64,000 bases of DNA from Arthrobacter rhizosphaerae (GCF_023062595.1 NZ_JALLAN010000011.1:62001-126000), one strand, 5' to 3'; numbered from the stretch's first letter, positions 24,245 to 34,060 are shown. Notes: a model not told the origin generated them from the letters alone. Numbers and translations are program-made.

Positions 24245-25738
24245 ATGACTTCACTGTGGCTGGACCGGCCGGACACTTTCACAAGCGACGAGTTCATGCC
24301 GGGAACCTCCTACGACACGGCGATTGCAGGCGCGGGGCTGACGGGCCTCGTCACTGCGCTCCTTTTGGCCCGGTCGGGGAAAAACGTTGTCGTCCTGGAG
24401 GCACGCACCCCGGGTGCAGTCACCACCGGGAACACGACGGCGAAAGTAACCCTCCTGCAAAGCACTGTGCTCTCCAAGCTTCGGGGCCAATACTCGCAAA
24501 AGCTGGTCAATGCCTACGTCGAAGCCAACCGCGAAGGCCAGGCCTGGCTCCTGCGCTATCTGGACTCCAACAACGTCGCCTATCAGACCAGGGACGCATA
24601 CACGTACGCGGCAACCCTTGACGGGGTGGAGAAGCTGCGCGAGGAGTTCACGGTTGCTCTTGCTGCCGGTCTGGAAGTGGATTACACCAAGGATCCCGGC
24701 CTTCCCTATCCCGTCAGGGGCGCGGTTGCGTTGGCGAACCAGGCGCAGATTCACCCCATGGAAGTGTTGGACACTCTGATCGCCGACGTCCGGAGCCACG
24801 GGGGGAAAATTGTTTCCGGCGTCCGACTGACGGGCGCCCAGGGCACGGGGCCACTCGACATTGAAACCACCCGCGGGAAGATCCGGGCCGAGGAACTGGT
24901 CCTGGCAACGGGTACGCCCGTGCTGGACAGGGGGCTCTACTTCGCCAAGCTCAAGCCAGGGCGCTCGTATGCAGCGGCGCTCCGGCTGCCCGGTTCCATG
25001 ACACCGCCAAATGGCATGTACATATCGGTCGAGCAGCCAACGCGTTCCCTGCGCGATTTCCCGCTCGACGGGGAGCGGCTCCTCCTCGTCGGCGGAAACG
25101 GCCATCCGGGAGGCCGCATGCAGTCCGCCAAGGCGCATCTGGACGGACTCGTTGAGTGGGCGCAGGGACACTACCCGGGAGCGGAAACAACTCATACGTG
25201 GTCCGCCCAGGACTATCAGCCGGTGAGCCTCATGCCCTTCTTCGGCAAGATGCCCCGTGGCGGCGGAAGAATTTTCCTTGGCACCGGCTACAACAAATGG
25301 GGAATGACGAATGCTGTTGCGGCGGCCTTGGGAATATCGGCGGATATCCTTGGCGGCCAGATCCCTTGGGCAGACACAATCCACCACAGGGTCGCTTCTC
25401 CCCCCGGTGCAGCATCAGCCGCCTCCCTTAACGCCGACGTCGCTGCGACCGTTTTCAAGGACTGGAGCAAAGTCGGGCTGAGGCGGCTCGACGAAACCGG
25501 CCCGGCACCTGCCGAAGGAATGGGCGTGGTCTCCCGCCAAGGCCGCAAGCCGGTCGCCACCTCCATGGTGAACGGCAATACCTGCAAGCTTTCCGCGGTG
25601 TGCACCCACCTCGGCGGAATCGTGCGCTGGAACGACGCCGAAAAATCCTGGGACTGCCCCTTGCACGGCTCCCGCTTTACCAATGACGGCGAGGTGCTGG
25701 AAGGGCCCGCCACCCATCCTCTGGCCAAGCTTGATTGA
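24245..25738 (+). CDS. FAD-dependent oxidoreductase with C-terminal Rieske [2Fe-2S] domain
   Basis: A 497-residue fusion. Residues about 20-370 are a DAO-type FAD domain with the dinucleotide motif AIAGAGLTGLVTALLLARSG. Residues about 400-497 are a Rieske domain with ligands CTH (17 residues) CPLH. The pair resembles YhfW-like proteins. It probably moves electrons between a [2Fe-2S] centre and an amine- or hydroxy-acid-type substrate; no substrate can be named. It diverges from DUF4383. A short 19-codon frame (24181-24240) precedes it and ends 4 bases before the ATG. Confidence 0.88.
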   Translation: MTSLWLDRPDTFTSDEFMPGTSYDTAIAGAGLTGLVTALLLARSGKNVVVLEARTPGAVTTGNTTAKVTLLQSTVLSKLRGQYSQKLVNAYVEANREGQAWLLRYLDSNNVAYQTRDAYTYAATLDGVEKLREEFTVALAAGLEVDYTKDPGLPYPVRGAVALANQAQIHPMEVLDTLIADVRSHGGKIVSGVRLTGAQGTGPLDIETTRGKIRAEELVLATGTPVLDRGLYFAKLKPGRSYAAALRLPGSMTPPNGMYISVEQPTRSLRDFPLDGERLLLVGGNGHPGGRMQSAKAHLDGLVEWAQGHYPGAETTHTWSAQDYQPVSLMPFFGKMPRGGGRIFLGTGYNKWGMTNAVAAALGISADILGGQIPWADTIHHRVASPPGAASAASLNADVAATVFKDWSKVGLRRLDETGPAPAEGMGVVSRQGRKPVATSMVNGNTCKLSAVCTHLGGIVRWNDAEKSWDCPLHGSRFTNDGEVLEGPATHPLAKLD

Positions 25739-25840
25739 CCGGGCATTTCTGTCAGTGCCTTAAGGCATGATGGAGAAATGGAGGGTCAGGAAGAGGGGCA
25801 GGAGATCCGGGAGATCCATGGGAACAGGCGGGGCGGAACC

Positions 25841-28800
25841 ATGGAACAGTTCAGCCAGTCCACCCGCGAGTGGTTCCTGGGTGCATTTTCCACGCCCACC
25901 CCTGCCCAGGAGGGGGCCTGGAACGCCATTTCTTCAGGTTCCCACGCCCTGGTGGTGGCTCCCACTGGCTCCGGGAAGACTCTCGCCGCATTTCTTTGGG
26001 CCCTGGACCGGCTGCTGGCTGCTGACCGGCTCCTTGCTGCTACCTCCCCGGACGAGTCTGATGCGGCTGCCCCTGTTGCCGTCGGGCCTGGAGGAAAGGG
26101 CTCCGGGGGCAAAGGGCGAAGGAACAGGGCCCCCAAGCGGAAAACACGGGTGCTGTACATTTCCCCGCTCAAGGCGCTTGGCGTCGACGTCGAACGCAAT
26201 CTCCGCGCTCCGCTGATCGGCATCACCCAGACAGCAAAAAGGCTGGGACTGCCTGCCCCGCTGATCACCGTGGGCGTCCGCTCGGGGGATACGACGACGG
26301 CGGACCGGCGCGCGCTGCTGAGCCATCCGCCGGACATCCTGATCACCACGCCGGAATCGCTCTTCCTCATGCTCACGTCCCGGGCGCGGGAAACCCTTGC
26401 GGAAGTGGACACCATCATCGTGGACGAAGTCCACGCGGTGGCCGGAACCAAACGCGGCGCCCACCTTGCTGTCTCCCTGGAGCGCCTTGATGCTCTTCTG
26501 CCCAAGCCCGCCCAGCGGATCGGTCTGTCCGCAACGGTGGAGCCCAGGGAGCTCGTGGCGCAGTTTCTTGCAGGCTCTGCGCCGTGCGAGATCGTGGCAC
26601 CTCCGTCAAAAAAGAACTGGGACCTGACCGTTTCCGTTCCTGTGGAGGACATGTCAGATCTGCCCGGGGCCGCAGGAGCCTTTGACTCCGGCCCTGCTTC
26701 CGGCCTCCAGCCGCAGGCCTCCATCTGGCCGCACGTTGAAGAAAAAATCGTGGACCTTGTGCTGGCCAACCAGTCCACCATCGTCTTCGCCAACTCCCGG
26801 CGGCTGGCCGAACGGCTCACCGCCCGGTTGAACGAGATCCATGCTGAGCGCCAACTCGTAGCGGCGGGCGGAGGATGGGAGGGCGCACCCACAGTCTTCG
26901 ACGCCCCGGCCTCGTCAGCGGGCCAGACGGCCGCGCCCACGGGCCAGGCGGGGGCGGCCGGACCTTCTTCAACGCCTACTTCCACAGCCACTCCCGCACA
27001 TATGATGGCCCAGGCGGGCAGTACGTCCGGCGCCCACCCTGTCCTGGCCAGGGCCCACCACGGTTCCGTTTCCAAGGACCAGCGCGCCCTCATCGAAGAC
27101 GACCTCAAATCCGGCCGCCTCCGGTGCGTGGTGGCCACGTCATCCCTGGAACTGGGCATTGACATGGGCGCCGTTGACCTGGTGGTTCAGGTGGAATCTC
27201 CGCCATCCGTCGCAAGCGGTCTGCAGCGTGTGGGCCGCGCCGGGCACCAGGTGGGTGAAATTTCGCAGGGCGTCCTGTTCCCCAAACATCGCGCCGATCT
27301 TGTCCACACGGCCATCACCGTGGAGCGGATGCTTGGGGGAAAGATTGAACGCCTCAGTGTGCCGGCCAACCCCTTGGATATCCTGGCCCAACAGACTGTT
27401 GCCGCCACTGCCTTGGGCAGCATCGACGTCGAGGAATGGTTTTCGACCGTCCGTCGCTCCGCTCCCTTCTCCAGCCTGCCCCGCTCAGCTTTTGAGGCCA
27501 CCCTTGATCTGCTGGCTGGCCGGTATCCCTCCGATGAGTTCGCTGAACTTCGTCCTCGCATCATCTGGGACCGGAACGCCGGCACCATCGAGGGGCGGCC
27601 CGGGGCCCAACGTTTGGCCGTAACCTCAGGCGGGACCATTCCGGACCGGGGGCTGTTTGGCGTCTACATCATCGGCACTGAAGTGGAGGGGACTGGCTCG
27701 TCCGGTTCTTCTGCCTCTTCCGGCCCAGGGAGCCCGGCGCCAGCGGGCTCGGCCGCGAAGGGCGGCCGCCGCGTGGGTGAACTCGACGAGGAAATGGTCT
27801 ACGAGTCCCGCGTCGGCGATATCTTCGCGCTCGGTGCCACCAGCTGGAAAATCGAGGACATCACCCACGACCGTGTCCTGGTTTCGCCTGCCTTCGGCCA
27901 GCCCGGCAAGCTTCCCTTCTGGAAAGGCGACTCCCTTGGCCGGCCGGTTGACCTGGGCCGCGCATTGGGCGCCTTTGTCCGCGAACTCTCCGCGTCCGAC
28001 GTCGGGCCTGCCACCGAGCGGTGCAAAGCCAGCGGGCTGGACGACTTCGCTGCCAACAATCTCCTGCAGTACCTCGCGGAGCAGCGGCAGGCCACAGAAG
28101 TGGTACCCAGCGACACCACCCTGGTGGTGGAGCGGTTCCACGACGAACTGGGCGACTGGCGCGTCATCTTGCACAGCCCTTTCGGCATGCCCGTCCACGC
28201 ACCCTGGGCGCTGGCCGTCGGGCAGCGGCTCCAGCAGCGCTACGGGCTGGATGGCTCCGCCATGGCGGCCGACGACGGGATCGTGCTCCGGGTTCCCATG
28301 ATGGAAGACGAACCCCCCGGGGCCGAACTCTTCCTGTTTGATCCTGAGGAACTGGAACAGATCGTGACGGCCGAAGTAGGCGGCAGCGCCCTCTTTGCCT
28401 CCCGGTTCAGGGAATGCTCAGCCCGCGCGCTGCTGCTTCCCCGGCAGAATCCCGGCAAAAGGCAGCCGCTCTGGCAGCAACGGCAGAGATCGGCCCAGCT
28501 TCTGGACGTCGCCAGGAAATATCCGTCGTTCCCGATCGTGCTGGAGACCGTGCGCGAGTGCCTCCAGGACGTCTACGACCTCCCGGCGCTCAAGGACATC
28601 GCAGCGTCGGTCGAGCGCCGTGAACTCAGGATCGTCGAGACCACCACGCAGCAGCCGTCACCGTTCGCCAAGTCCCTGCTTTTTGGCTACGTCGCCCAGT
28701 TTCTGTATGAGGGTGATTCGCCCCTCGCCGAACGTCGCGCTGCCGCGCTCGCCCTGGACTCCACTCTGCTCAATGAGCTCCTGGGCAGGGTGGAACTTCG

Positions 28801-30889
28801 GGAACTCCTTGACGCCAAGGTTATCGAGGCAACCGAGCGGGAACTCCAGCGCCTTGCCCCAGATCGGCGGGTCCGGGGCATGGAGGGTGTGGCCGACCTG
28901 CTTCGGCTGCTCGGCCCGCTGACACCTGAAGAAGTATCCGTCCGCCTCGAGGCAGCCGGGACTGCAGAAGGAGCGCACGCCACTCCGGCCGACGCCTCCG
29001 TGCACCTGGCTGCCCTGCAACGGGCCAACCGGGCACTTAAGGTCAACATCGGAGGAGTGGAACGCTTTTCCGCCGTGGAGGACGCGGCCCGGTTGCGGGA
29101 TGCTCTCGGCGTACCGCTCCCCATGGGCGTCCCTCTTGCGTTCATCGAACCCGTCGCCGATCCCCTGGGCGATCTGGTGTCCCGCTACGCCAGAACCCAT
29201 GGGCCGTTCACCTCTGCCGAAGCGGCCAATCGGCTGGGACTTGGCGTCGCCGTCGTCAGTTCTGCACTGAAGCGTCTGGCGGCAGATGGAAGGGTGGTCG
29301 AAGGGGAGTTCCGTCCCCATGTTGCACCTGAGGAGACGCCGGCGGTTCCTCCAGAGGAAGCTTTCTCAGAAGAGCCCTCGCCTTTGTCGGCTTCCTCGGC
29401 TCCATCTACCTCGCCTCCTTCTATGCCCGCTGCGCTGGCCGGCACGAGTGAGTGGTGCGACGCCGAGGTCCTCCGCAAGCTCCGCCGCAGGTCTTTGGCT
29501 GCCCTCCGCGCGGAAGTGGAGCCCGTTGACGGGACAGCCTATGGCAGGTTCCTTCCTGCCTGGCAGAATGTGCTGACGCCGGGCGGCCGCCGCGGCCAGT
29601 CTGTGCTGCGCGGCCTTGACGGCATCATCACCGCCGTTGATCAGCTGTCCGGTGTGCCCGTTCCCGCCTCGGCCTGGGAGCCACTGGTTCTTGCCGGCCG
29701 AGTGGCCGATTACCAGCCGGCCATGCTTGACGAGCTCATGGCTGCAGGCGAGGTCCTCTGGTCCGGAGCCGGGGCGCTGCCCGGCAACGACGGCTGGGTG
29801 AGCCTGCATCTCGCAGATTCGGCGGAACTGACACTGAATCCGAACCCTGACTACCAGCCCGGCGACGCCCAGCTCCGTCTGCTCGAGCATCTCCAGAACA
29901 ATGGTGGAGGCTATTTCTTCCGCCAGTTGACGGACATTGCAGGCGGGATGGATGCCGTTCTGAGCGATTCCGATGTAGTCACAGCACTGTGGGATCTGGC
30001 GTGGGCGGGCCGCGTCACCGGCGATACGTTCGCTCCGGTGCGCGCCTTGATTGCCGGTGGACACACCGCCCACAGGCAGGTAGCCCGCGCGCCCCGTGCT
30101 CGTGCTCCTAGGATGAGCCGTCTGGGCCGCTCCCACGGATCCGGGTTGCTTGGATCTCCGGGGCTGGCGGGCGGCCGGTACGGGTCGCTCGGCGGCACAG
30201 CACCCACTCCCCCGTTGGCCGCCGGGCGTTGGTCGGCGCTGCCGGCACCGGAACTGGACCCCACCATTCATGCTCGGGCCACCGCAGAGCTCCTGCTGGA
30301 CAGGTACGGGGTAGTCACCCGCGGGTCGGTGATGGCCGAGAACATCCTGGGCGGCTTCGGACTGATGTACAAAGTCCTGGCGAGGCTTGAGGAGGCGGGA
30401 CGTTGCCGTCGCGGCTACTTCATCGAGCACCTTGGGGCTGCGCAGTTCGCCGTGCCGGCCACAGTTGACCGGCTCCGTTCCTTCAGCGAGGACAGCCAGC
30501 TGGCCAAAGGGGAGCCCGTTGCCTTGGCCCTTGCGGCCACCGATCCTGCAAATCCGTATGGCGCTGCTCTGCCGTGGCCGGTACTTAGCGTTGACGCCGG
30601 CAGCGGCCACCGTCCCGGGAGGAAGGCTGGAGCCCTGGTGGTGATGGTCGACGGCGCCCTGGTGTTTTACGTGGAACGCGGTGGCAAGACCCTGCTCGCC
30701 TTCAGCGAGGACACCACGATCCTGGCCTCTGCCGCAGCAGCGTTGGTAGGAGTGGTACGACGCGGAGCGGTGGACAAGCTCGTGATGGAGAAGGTCAACG
30801 GCCACGACATTCCTGAGACCGCGGCCGCCGTTGCACTGACCCAGGCCGGCGCCTACACCACGCCTAAGGGACTGAGAATCCGTGCCTAA
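25841..30889 (+). CDS. lhr: Lhr-type ATP-dependent DNA helicase
   Basis: A 1682-residue SF2 helicase, the long actinobacterial Lhr type. Motif I is APTGSGKT (residues 40-47), motif II DEVH, motif III LSATV and motif VI VGRAGHQ; a winged-helix and long C-terminal Lhr-CTD follow. Lhr is a 3'-to-5' translocase of the DNA damage response. Pro/Ser/Gly/Ala-rich inserts occur near 26900-27010, 27690-27760 and 29330-29440, which is common in the family. An in-frame ATG at 25778 would add 21 residues; family N-termini favour 25841. The next gene is nei2, as in mycobacteria. Confidence 0.92.
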   Translation: MEQFSQSTREWFLGAFSTPTPAQEGAWNAISSGSHALVVAPTGSGKTLAAFLWALDRLLAADRLLAATSPDESDAAAPVAVGPGGKGSGGKGRRNRAPKRKTRVLYISPLKALGVDVERNLRAPLIGITQTAKRLGLPAPLITVGVRSGDTTTADRRALLSHPPDILITTPESLFLMLTSRARETLAEVDTIIVDEVHAVAGTKRGAHLAVSLERLDALLPKPAQRIGLSATVEPRELVAQFLAGSAPCEIVAPPSKKNWDLTVSVPVEDMSDLPGAAGAFDSGPASGLQPQASIWPHVEEKIVDLVLANQSTIVFANSRRLAERLTARLNEIHAERQLVAAGGGWEGAPTVFDAPASSAGQTAAPTGQAGAAGPSSTPTSTATPAHMMAQAGSTSGAHPVLARAHHGSVSKDQRALIEDDLKSGRLRCVVATSSLELGIDMGAVDLVVQVESPPSVASGLQRVGRAGHQVGEISQGVLFPKHRADLVHTAITVERMLGGKIERLSVPANPLDILAQQTVAATALGSIDVEEWFSTVRRSAPFSSLPRSAFEATLDLLAGRYPSDEFAELRPRIIWDRNAGTIEGRPGAQRLAVTSGGTIPDRGLFGVYIIGTEVEGTGSSGSSASSGPGSPAPAGSAAKGGRRVGELDEEMVYESRVGDIFALGATSWKIEDITHDRVLVSPAFGQPGKLPFWKGDSLGRPVDLGRALGAFVRELSASDVGPATERCKASGLDDFAANNLLQYLAEQRQATEVVPSDTTLVVERFHDELGDWRVILHSPFGMPVHAPWALAVGQRLQQRYGLDGSAMAADDGIVLRVPMMEDEPPGAELFLFDPEELEQIVTAEVGGSALFASRFRECSARALLLPRQNPGKRQPLWQQRQRSAQLLDVARKYPSFPIVLETVRECLQDVYDLPALKDIAASVERRELRIVETTTQQPSPFAKSLLFGYVAQFLYEGDSPLAERRAAALALDSTLLNELLGRVELRELLDAKVIEATERELQRLAPDRRVRGMEGVADLLRLLGPLTPEEVSVRLEAAGTAEGAHATPADASVHLAALQRANRALKVNIGGVERFSAVEDAARLRDALGVPLPMGVPLAFIEPVADPLGDLVSRYARTHGPFTSAEAANRLGLGVAVVSSALKRLAADGRVVEGEFRPHVAPEETPAVPPEEAFSEEPSPLSASSAPSTSPPSMPAALAGTSEWCDAEVLRKLRRRSLAALRAEVEPVDGTAYGRFLPAWQNVLTPGGRRGQSVLRGLDGIITAVDQLSGVPVPASAWEPLVLAGRVADYQPAMLDELMAAGEVLWSGAGALPGNDGWVSLHLADSAELTLNPNPDYQPGDAQLRLLEHLQNNGGGYFFRQLTDIAGGMDAVLSDSDVVTALWDLAWAGRVTGDTFAPVRALIAGGHTAHRQVARAPRARAPRMSRLGRSHGSGLLGSPGLAGGRYGSLGGTAPTPPLAAGRWSALPAPELDPTIHARATAELLLDRYGVVTRGSVMAENILGGFGLMYKVLARLEEAGRCRRGYFIEHLGAAQFAVPATVDRLRSFSEDSQLAKGEPVALALAATDPANPYGAALPWPVLSVDAGSGHRPGRKAGALVVMVDGALVFYVERGGKTLLAFSEDTTILASAAAALVGVVRRGAVDKLVMEKVNGHDIPETAAAVALTQAGAYTTPKGLRIRA

Positions 30890-30949
30890 GGTGTGGAGCG
30901 TGCCTGAGGGGTGGACCCGTGCCTGATTGGTGGACCCGTGCCTGAGGGC
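30882..30949 (+). repeat. Tandem 18-19 bp repeat duplicating the nei2 start
   Basis: Four copies of GTGCCTGAGGGGTGGACCC-like sequence begin at 30882, 30900, 30919 and 30938. The first holds the lhr stop codon, the last is the true start of the glycosylase. The second and third open 8-codon frames (VPEGWTRA, VPDWWTRA) that end in TGA. Confidence 0.85.
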
Positions 30950-31789
30950 GATTCAGTCTGGCGGGCGGCAGCTCAACTCCACTCCGCATTGGCGGGGCAG
31001 CAACTGCTGTCCTCGGACTTCCGGGTGCCGCGCTTCGCTACGCTCAAGCTCGACGGGTGGACGGTCACAGAAGTGGTGCCGCGTGGCAAACACTTGCTCA
31101 TGAGGCTTCAGGGGCCCTCGCAGGAACAACTCACCATCCACTCCCATCTCAAAATGGAGGGCGCCTGGCAGGTCTACCCGCCGGGTGGCCGGTGGCGGAA
31201 ACCGGGTTTCACGGCCAGGTGCGTCCTCAGGACCGCTGCGGCAGACGCCGTCGGGTTCTCCCTGGGCATACTGGAAGTGGTCAAAACCGCGGACGAGGAC
31301 TCCATAGTGGGGCACTTGGGACCCGACCTCCTGGGGCCCGACTGGGACGCCGACGAGGCCCAGCGGCGCGTACTCACCCACCCCGAGGTACCTATCGGCG
31401 TGGCACTCCTTGACCAGCGGAACCTCGCCGGAATCGGCAACGTTTACCGCTGTGAGGTCTGCTTCCTATCGCGCATCCACCCGGCTGCGCCGGTCTCCGC
31501 CGCGGCCGACCTTCCCGCCCTGCTTGCGGACGCCAAGCAATTGCTGGAAGCCAACATCGGGTCTGCCCGCCGCACTACCGTCATGAGCCCTCTGGGAAAA
31601 CCCGCAGGCCGCAGTGGAGGGCGTCCCGGATACTGGGTATACGGCCGGGAACACCAACCGTGCCTGCGTTGTGGGACGCCCATCCGCCGAGGTGTCCTCG
31701 GAAACGGTTTCCAAGTAAGGAACGGCGCCACCGAGGAACGGGACATCTACTTCTGCCCCAGCTGCCAGACGGATCCAGCAGCCTCCTGA
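30938..31789 (+). CDS. nei2: Endonuclease VIII-like DNA glycosylase (Fpg/Nei family)
   Basis: A 283-residue bifunctional DNA glycosylase/AP lyase. The N-terminus must be processed to expose Pro2; the start GTG 30938 gives PEGDS (Pro2, Glu3 catalytic). The H2TH region (LLDQRNLAGIGNVYRCE) and the C-terminal zinc finger (CLRCGTPI...CPSCQ) are intact. It removes oxidised bases. It follows lhr by 48 bases and was probably recruited to the same repair unit, as in mycobacteria. The upstream open frame from 30911 is excluded because it would bury Pro2. Confidence 0.9.
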   Translation: MPEGDSVWRAAAQLHSALAGQQLLSSDFRVPRFATLKLDGWTVTEVVPRGKHLLMRLQGPSQEQLTIHSHLKMEGAWQVYPPGGRWRKPGFTARCVLRTAAADAVGFSLGILEVVKTADEDSIVGHLGPDLLGPDWDADEAQRRVLTHPEVPIGVALLDQRNLAGIGNVYRCEVCFLSRIHPAAPVSAAADLPALLADAKQLLEANIGSARRTTVMSPLGKPAGRSGGRPGYWVYGREHQPCLRCGTPIRRGVLGNGFQVRNGATEERDIYFCPSCQTDPAAS

Positions 31790-31883
31790 CCCCGCAGCCT
31801 CCTGACGATGGCGCTGCCGTTGCTTGGGGCGGCTGCTGTTGCCGGCGCAAGGGTGGTTGCCGATGCCGGCGCAGGGGCTGCTC

Positions 31884-32519
31884 TCAGGCAGCCTGGGCGG
31901 GCACCTGCTCCTCGTTGTCCACAGCGTCCAGGGCCATCGATGGAAGTTCAGGAACCATAAACTTCGGCAGGAGAAGCTGCACCAGGGGCCCGATCGCGAG
32001 CGCGTACACCACCGTACCCACGCCGATTGACCCACCCAGCAGCCACCCCACCGCCAGCACCACAACTTCGATCCCCGTCCTCGAAAGCCGAACCGACCAG
32101 CCTGTCCTGCGGGCCAAACCAGTCATCAGCCCATCCCTCGGACCGGGGCCCAGGCGCGCACCGATGTAGCAGGCAGTGGCGATACCGTTCAGCAGCACCG
32201 CGCCAACCAACAGCGCGATCTGCCCTCCGAGGTGGGAGAACTCCGGAATCAGGAACAGACCGACGTCGGCAAATACCCCGACAAGTACCGCATTGCTGAG
32301 CGTGCCGATTCCGGGCCGCTGGCGGAGGGGGATCCACAGGAGCAGCACCAGGAAGCTCACCACCACAACCACCGTGCCGATACTCCAGCCCACCTTGCCG
32401 GCAAGGCCCTGGTGGAAAACATCCCAAGGATCCAGGCCGAGCGCTGCCCGGATAAACATGGCCAGGGAGAATCCGTATAAGGCCAGACCAATAAAGAGCT
32501 GTGTCAATCGTCGTGTCAT
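31884..32519 (-). CDS. YczE/YitT-like membrane protein
   Basis: A 211-residue protein with five or six membrane helices, beginning MTRRLTQLFIGLALYGFSLA, then AALGLDPWDVFHQGLA and the conserved GARLGPGPRDGLMTGLARRTGWS. This is the YczE pattern, a membrane family of unknown transport role. It diverges from a MocR regulator, an arrangement known for YczR/YczE pairs. An in-frame start at 32558 would run into the palindrome between the genes, so 32519 is preferred. Confidence 0.83.
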   Translation of the reverse strand: MTRRLTQLFIGLALYGFSLAMFIRAALGLDPWDVFHQGLAGKVGWSIGTVVVVVSFLVLLLWIPLRQRPGIGTLSNAVLVGVFADVGLFLIPEFSHLGGQIALLVGAVLLNGIATACYIGARLGPGPRDGLMTGLARRTGWSVRLSRTGIEVVVLAVGWLLGGSIGVGTVVYALAIGPLVQLLLPKFMVPELPSMALDAVDNEEQVPAQAA

Positions 32520-32540
32520 CACTGAACAATGCTCGCCACA

Positions 32541-32588
32541 ACTGGCCTTGTAATCCATAGCCAGTTTGAGATACTGGCTCTATGGCCG
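32541..32588. promoter_or_regulatory. Candidate MocR operator: ACTGGC direct and inverted repeats
   Basis: ACTGGC occurs at 32541 and 32573 (32 bp apart, three helical turns). CCATAGCCAGT at 32555 faces ACTGGCTCTATGG at 32573 as an imperfect palindrome. The ATG of the MocR gene (32582) lies inside the right arm. MocR-type regulators bind direct repeats, so autoregulation is likely. Confidence 0.5.
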
Positions 32589-34060
32589 GATCCTTGAACC
32601 CCACTGCATTTTCGCGTCTCCTGGGCGAGTGGAACGTTGGTGCCGCGCCCGCCTACCGCGAACTGGCCGACGTCGTCCGCCTCCTGATCCTTGACGGGAG
32701 GGTGCCACTCGACGTCGCCCTTCCGAGTGAACGCACCCTGGCGTCCACCCTGGACGTCAGCAGGACCACGGTCACCGCCGCCTACGGCAGCCTTCGGGAG
32801 CAGGGATTCCTCAGCAGCAGGCAAGGCAGCCGTGGCCGCACCTGCATCCCGCAGCGCACACTACGGGGGGAGAATCCGCCAGGGGGTCACCGGATCCTGA
32901 CAGCCAGCCCGGGCCTTGCAGTACCTGAGGGTCTTCTTGACCTCGCCTACGCCTCTCTGCCCGCCAGCGGCGAGGTGGTCCACAGAGCGTTCGCCGCGGC
33001 CATCACTGAATTGCCTGCCCTGCTGCCGGGATTCGGATACGACGCCCTCGGGGTATCGGCTCTCCGCCAAGCGATAGCAGCCCACTACAGCAATGCCGGC
33101 GTTCCGACTGACGAAGAGCAGATTCTGGTCACATCCGGTGCCCAGCATGCCCTGAACATTGTGTTGCGCACGTTGGCAGGCCGGCAGGACCGTGTGCTCG
33201 TGGAGCAGCCCACATATCCCAACGCCCTTGATGCTATTCGTGCTGCCGGCTGCCGCCCCGTGCCTGTCCCGTTGCCTGTCAGCGGTTTGGGCTGGGACCT
33301 CGATTCCCTGAATTCCACCTTGATGCAGTTGCGCCCCAAGATGGCTTACGTCGTCCCTGATTTTCATAACCCCACAGGCAGGCTCATGCCGGATTCACAA
33401 CGGCGCCAACTGGTGAAGGCAGCAGCCGCGTCCGGCACCATTCTGGTGGTGGACGAGACGTTGCGAGAATTGAATCTCGACGGCGTCGCCACCACCCCAG
33501 TGGCAGCGTTCAGCTCCGCCGTCGTTTCCATCGGATCGCTCAGCAAGTCCCACTGGGCCGGGCTGCGTTCGGGGTGGATCCGCGCAGACAGGGCCTTGAT
33601 CCAGCGATTTGCCGCGGCAAGGAGCACCCTGGACCTGGGCGGCCCGGTGGTGGAACAACTGGCTTCCGCCCATCTGGTCCGTGCGCTCACTGAACCAATG
33701 CCCGCCCGACTCTCTGCTTTGCGAAACAACCGGTCTGTGCTGCTGGAACTTCTCCAGGAGCACCTCCCGCAGTGGCAGGTGGAGCGGCCGATGGGCGGAC
33801 TCTCCGTCTGGTGCCGGCTGCCCACCCCGGTCAGCACCGCCCTGACAGTGATCGCACCGGACTTCGGCATCAGGCTGGCTGCCGGGCCACGGTTCGGCAT
33901 CGGCGGAGCCTTCGAGCACTACCTGCGGGTTCCCTTTACGCTCCCTCCTGAACAGCTCGAGACTGCCGTCCATGCGCTGCGTTCAGCCCAGGACCGGCTC
34001 AATGCTCTTCCGCAACTCCGACGAACCATGAAGGAATCCAGGCAAGCAGCCATCGCCTAG
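32582..34060 (+). CDS. MocR/GntR-family PLP-dependent regulator (YczR-like)
   Basis: A 492-residue fusion. An N-terminal GntR winged helix (residues about 20-90: ELADVVRLLILDGRVPLDVA, LPSERTLASTLDVSRTTVTA) is joined by a linker to a class I aminotransferase-like domain with the PLP lysine in SIGSLSKSHWAGLRSGW. These proteins sense PLP-bound amines or amino acids and rarely act as enzymes. It diverges from the YczE-like gene, its likely target. The start codon sits in the operator palindrome, so the transcript may be nearly leaderless. Confidence 0.9.
   Translation: MAGSLNPTAFSRLLGEWNVGAAPAYRELADVVRLLILDGRVPLDVALPSERTLASTLDVSRTTVTAAYGSLREQGFLSSRQGSRGRTCIPQRTLRGENPPGGHRILTASPGLAVPEGLLDLAYASLPASGEVVHRAFAAAITELPALLPGFGYDALGVSALRQAIAAHYSNAGVPTDEEQILVTSGAQHALNIVLRTLAGRQDRVLVEQPTYPNALDAIRAAGCRPVPVPLPVSGLGWDLDSLNSTLMQLRPKMAYVVPDFHNPTGRLMPDSQRRQLVKAAAASGTILVVDETLRELNLDGVATTPVAAFSSAVVSIGSLSKSHWAGLRSGWIRADRALIQRFAAARSTLDLGGPVVEQLASAHLVRALTEPMPARLSALRNNRSVLLELLQEHLPQWQVERPMGGLSVWCRLPTPVSTALTVIAPDFGIRLAAGPRFGIGGAFEHYLRVPFTLPPEQLETAVHALRSAQDRLNALPQLRRTMKESRQAAIA

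Noticed and set aside
29366..30805. 479-codon antisense frame in the lhr gene
   Set aside because: High-GC shadow of lhr; no family motif, no ribosome binding site, and the lhr protein is continuous through it. Same reasoning for the 459-codon frame at 25786-27165.
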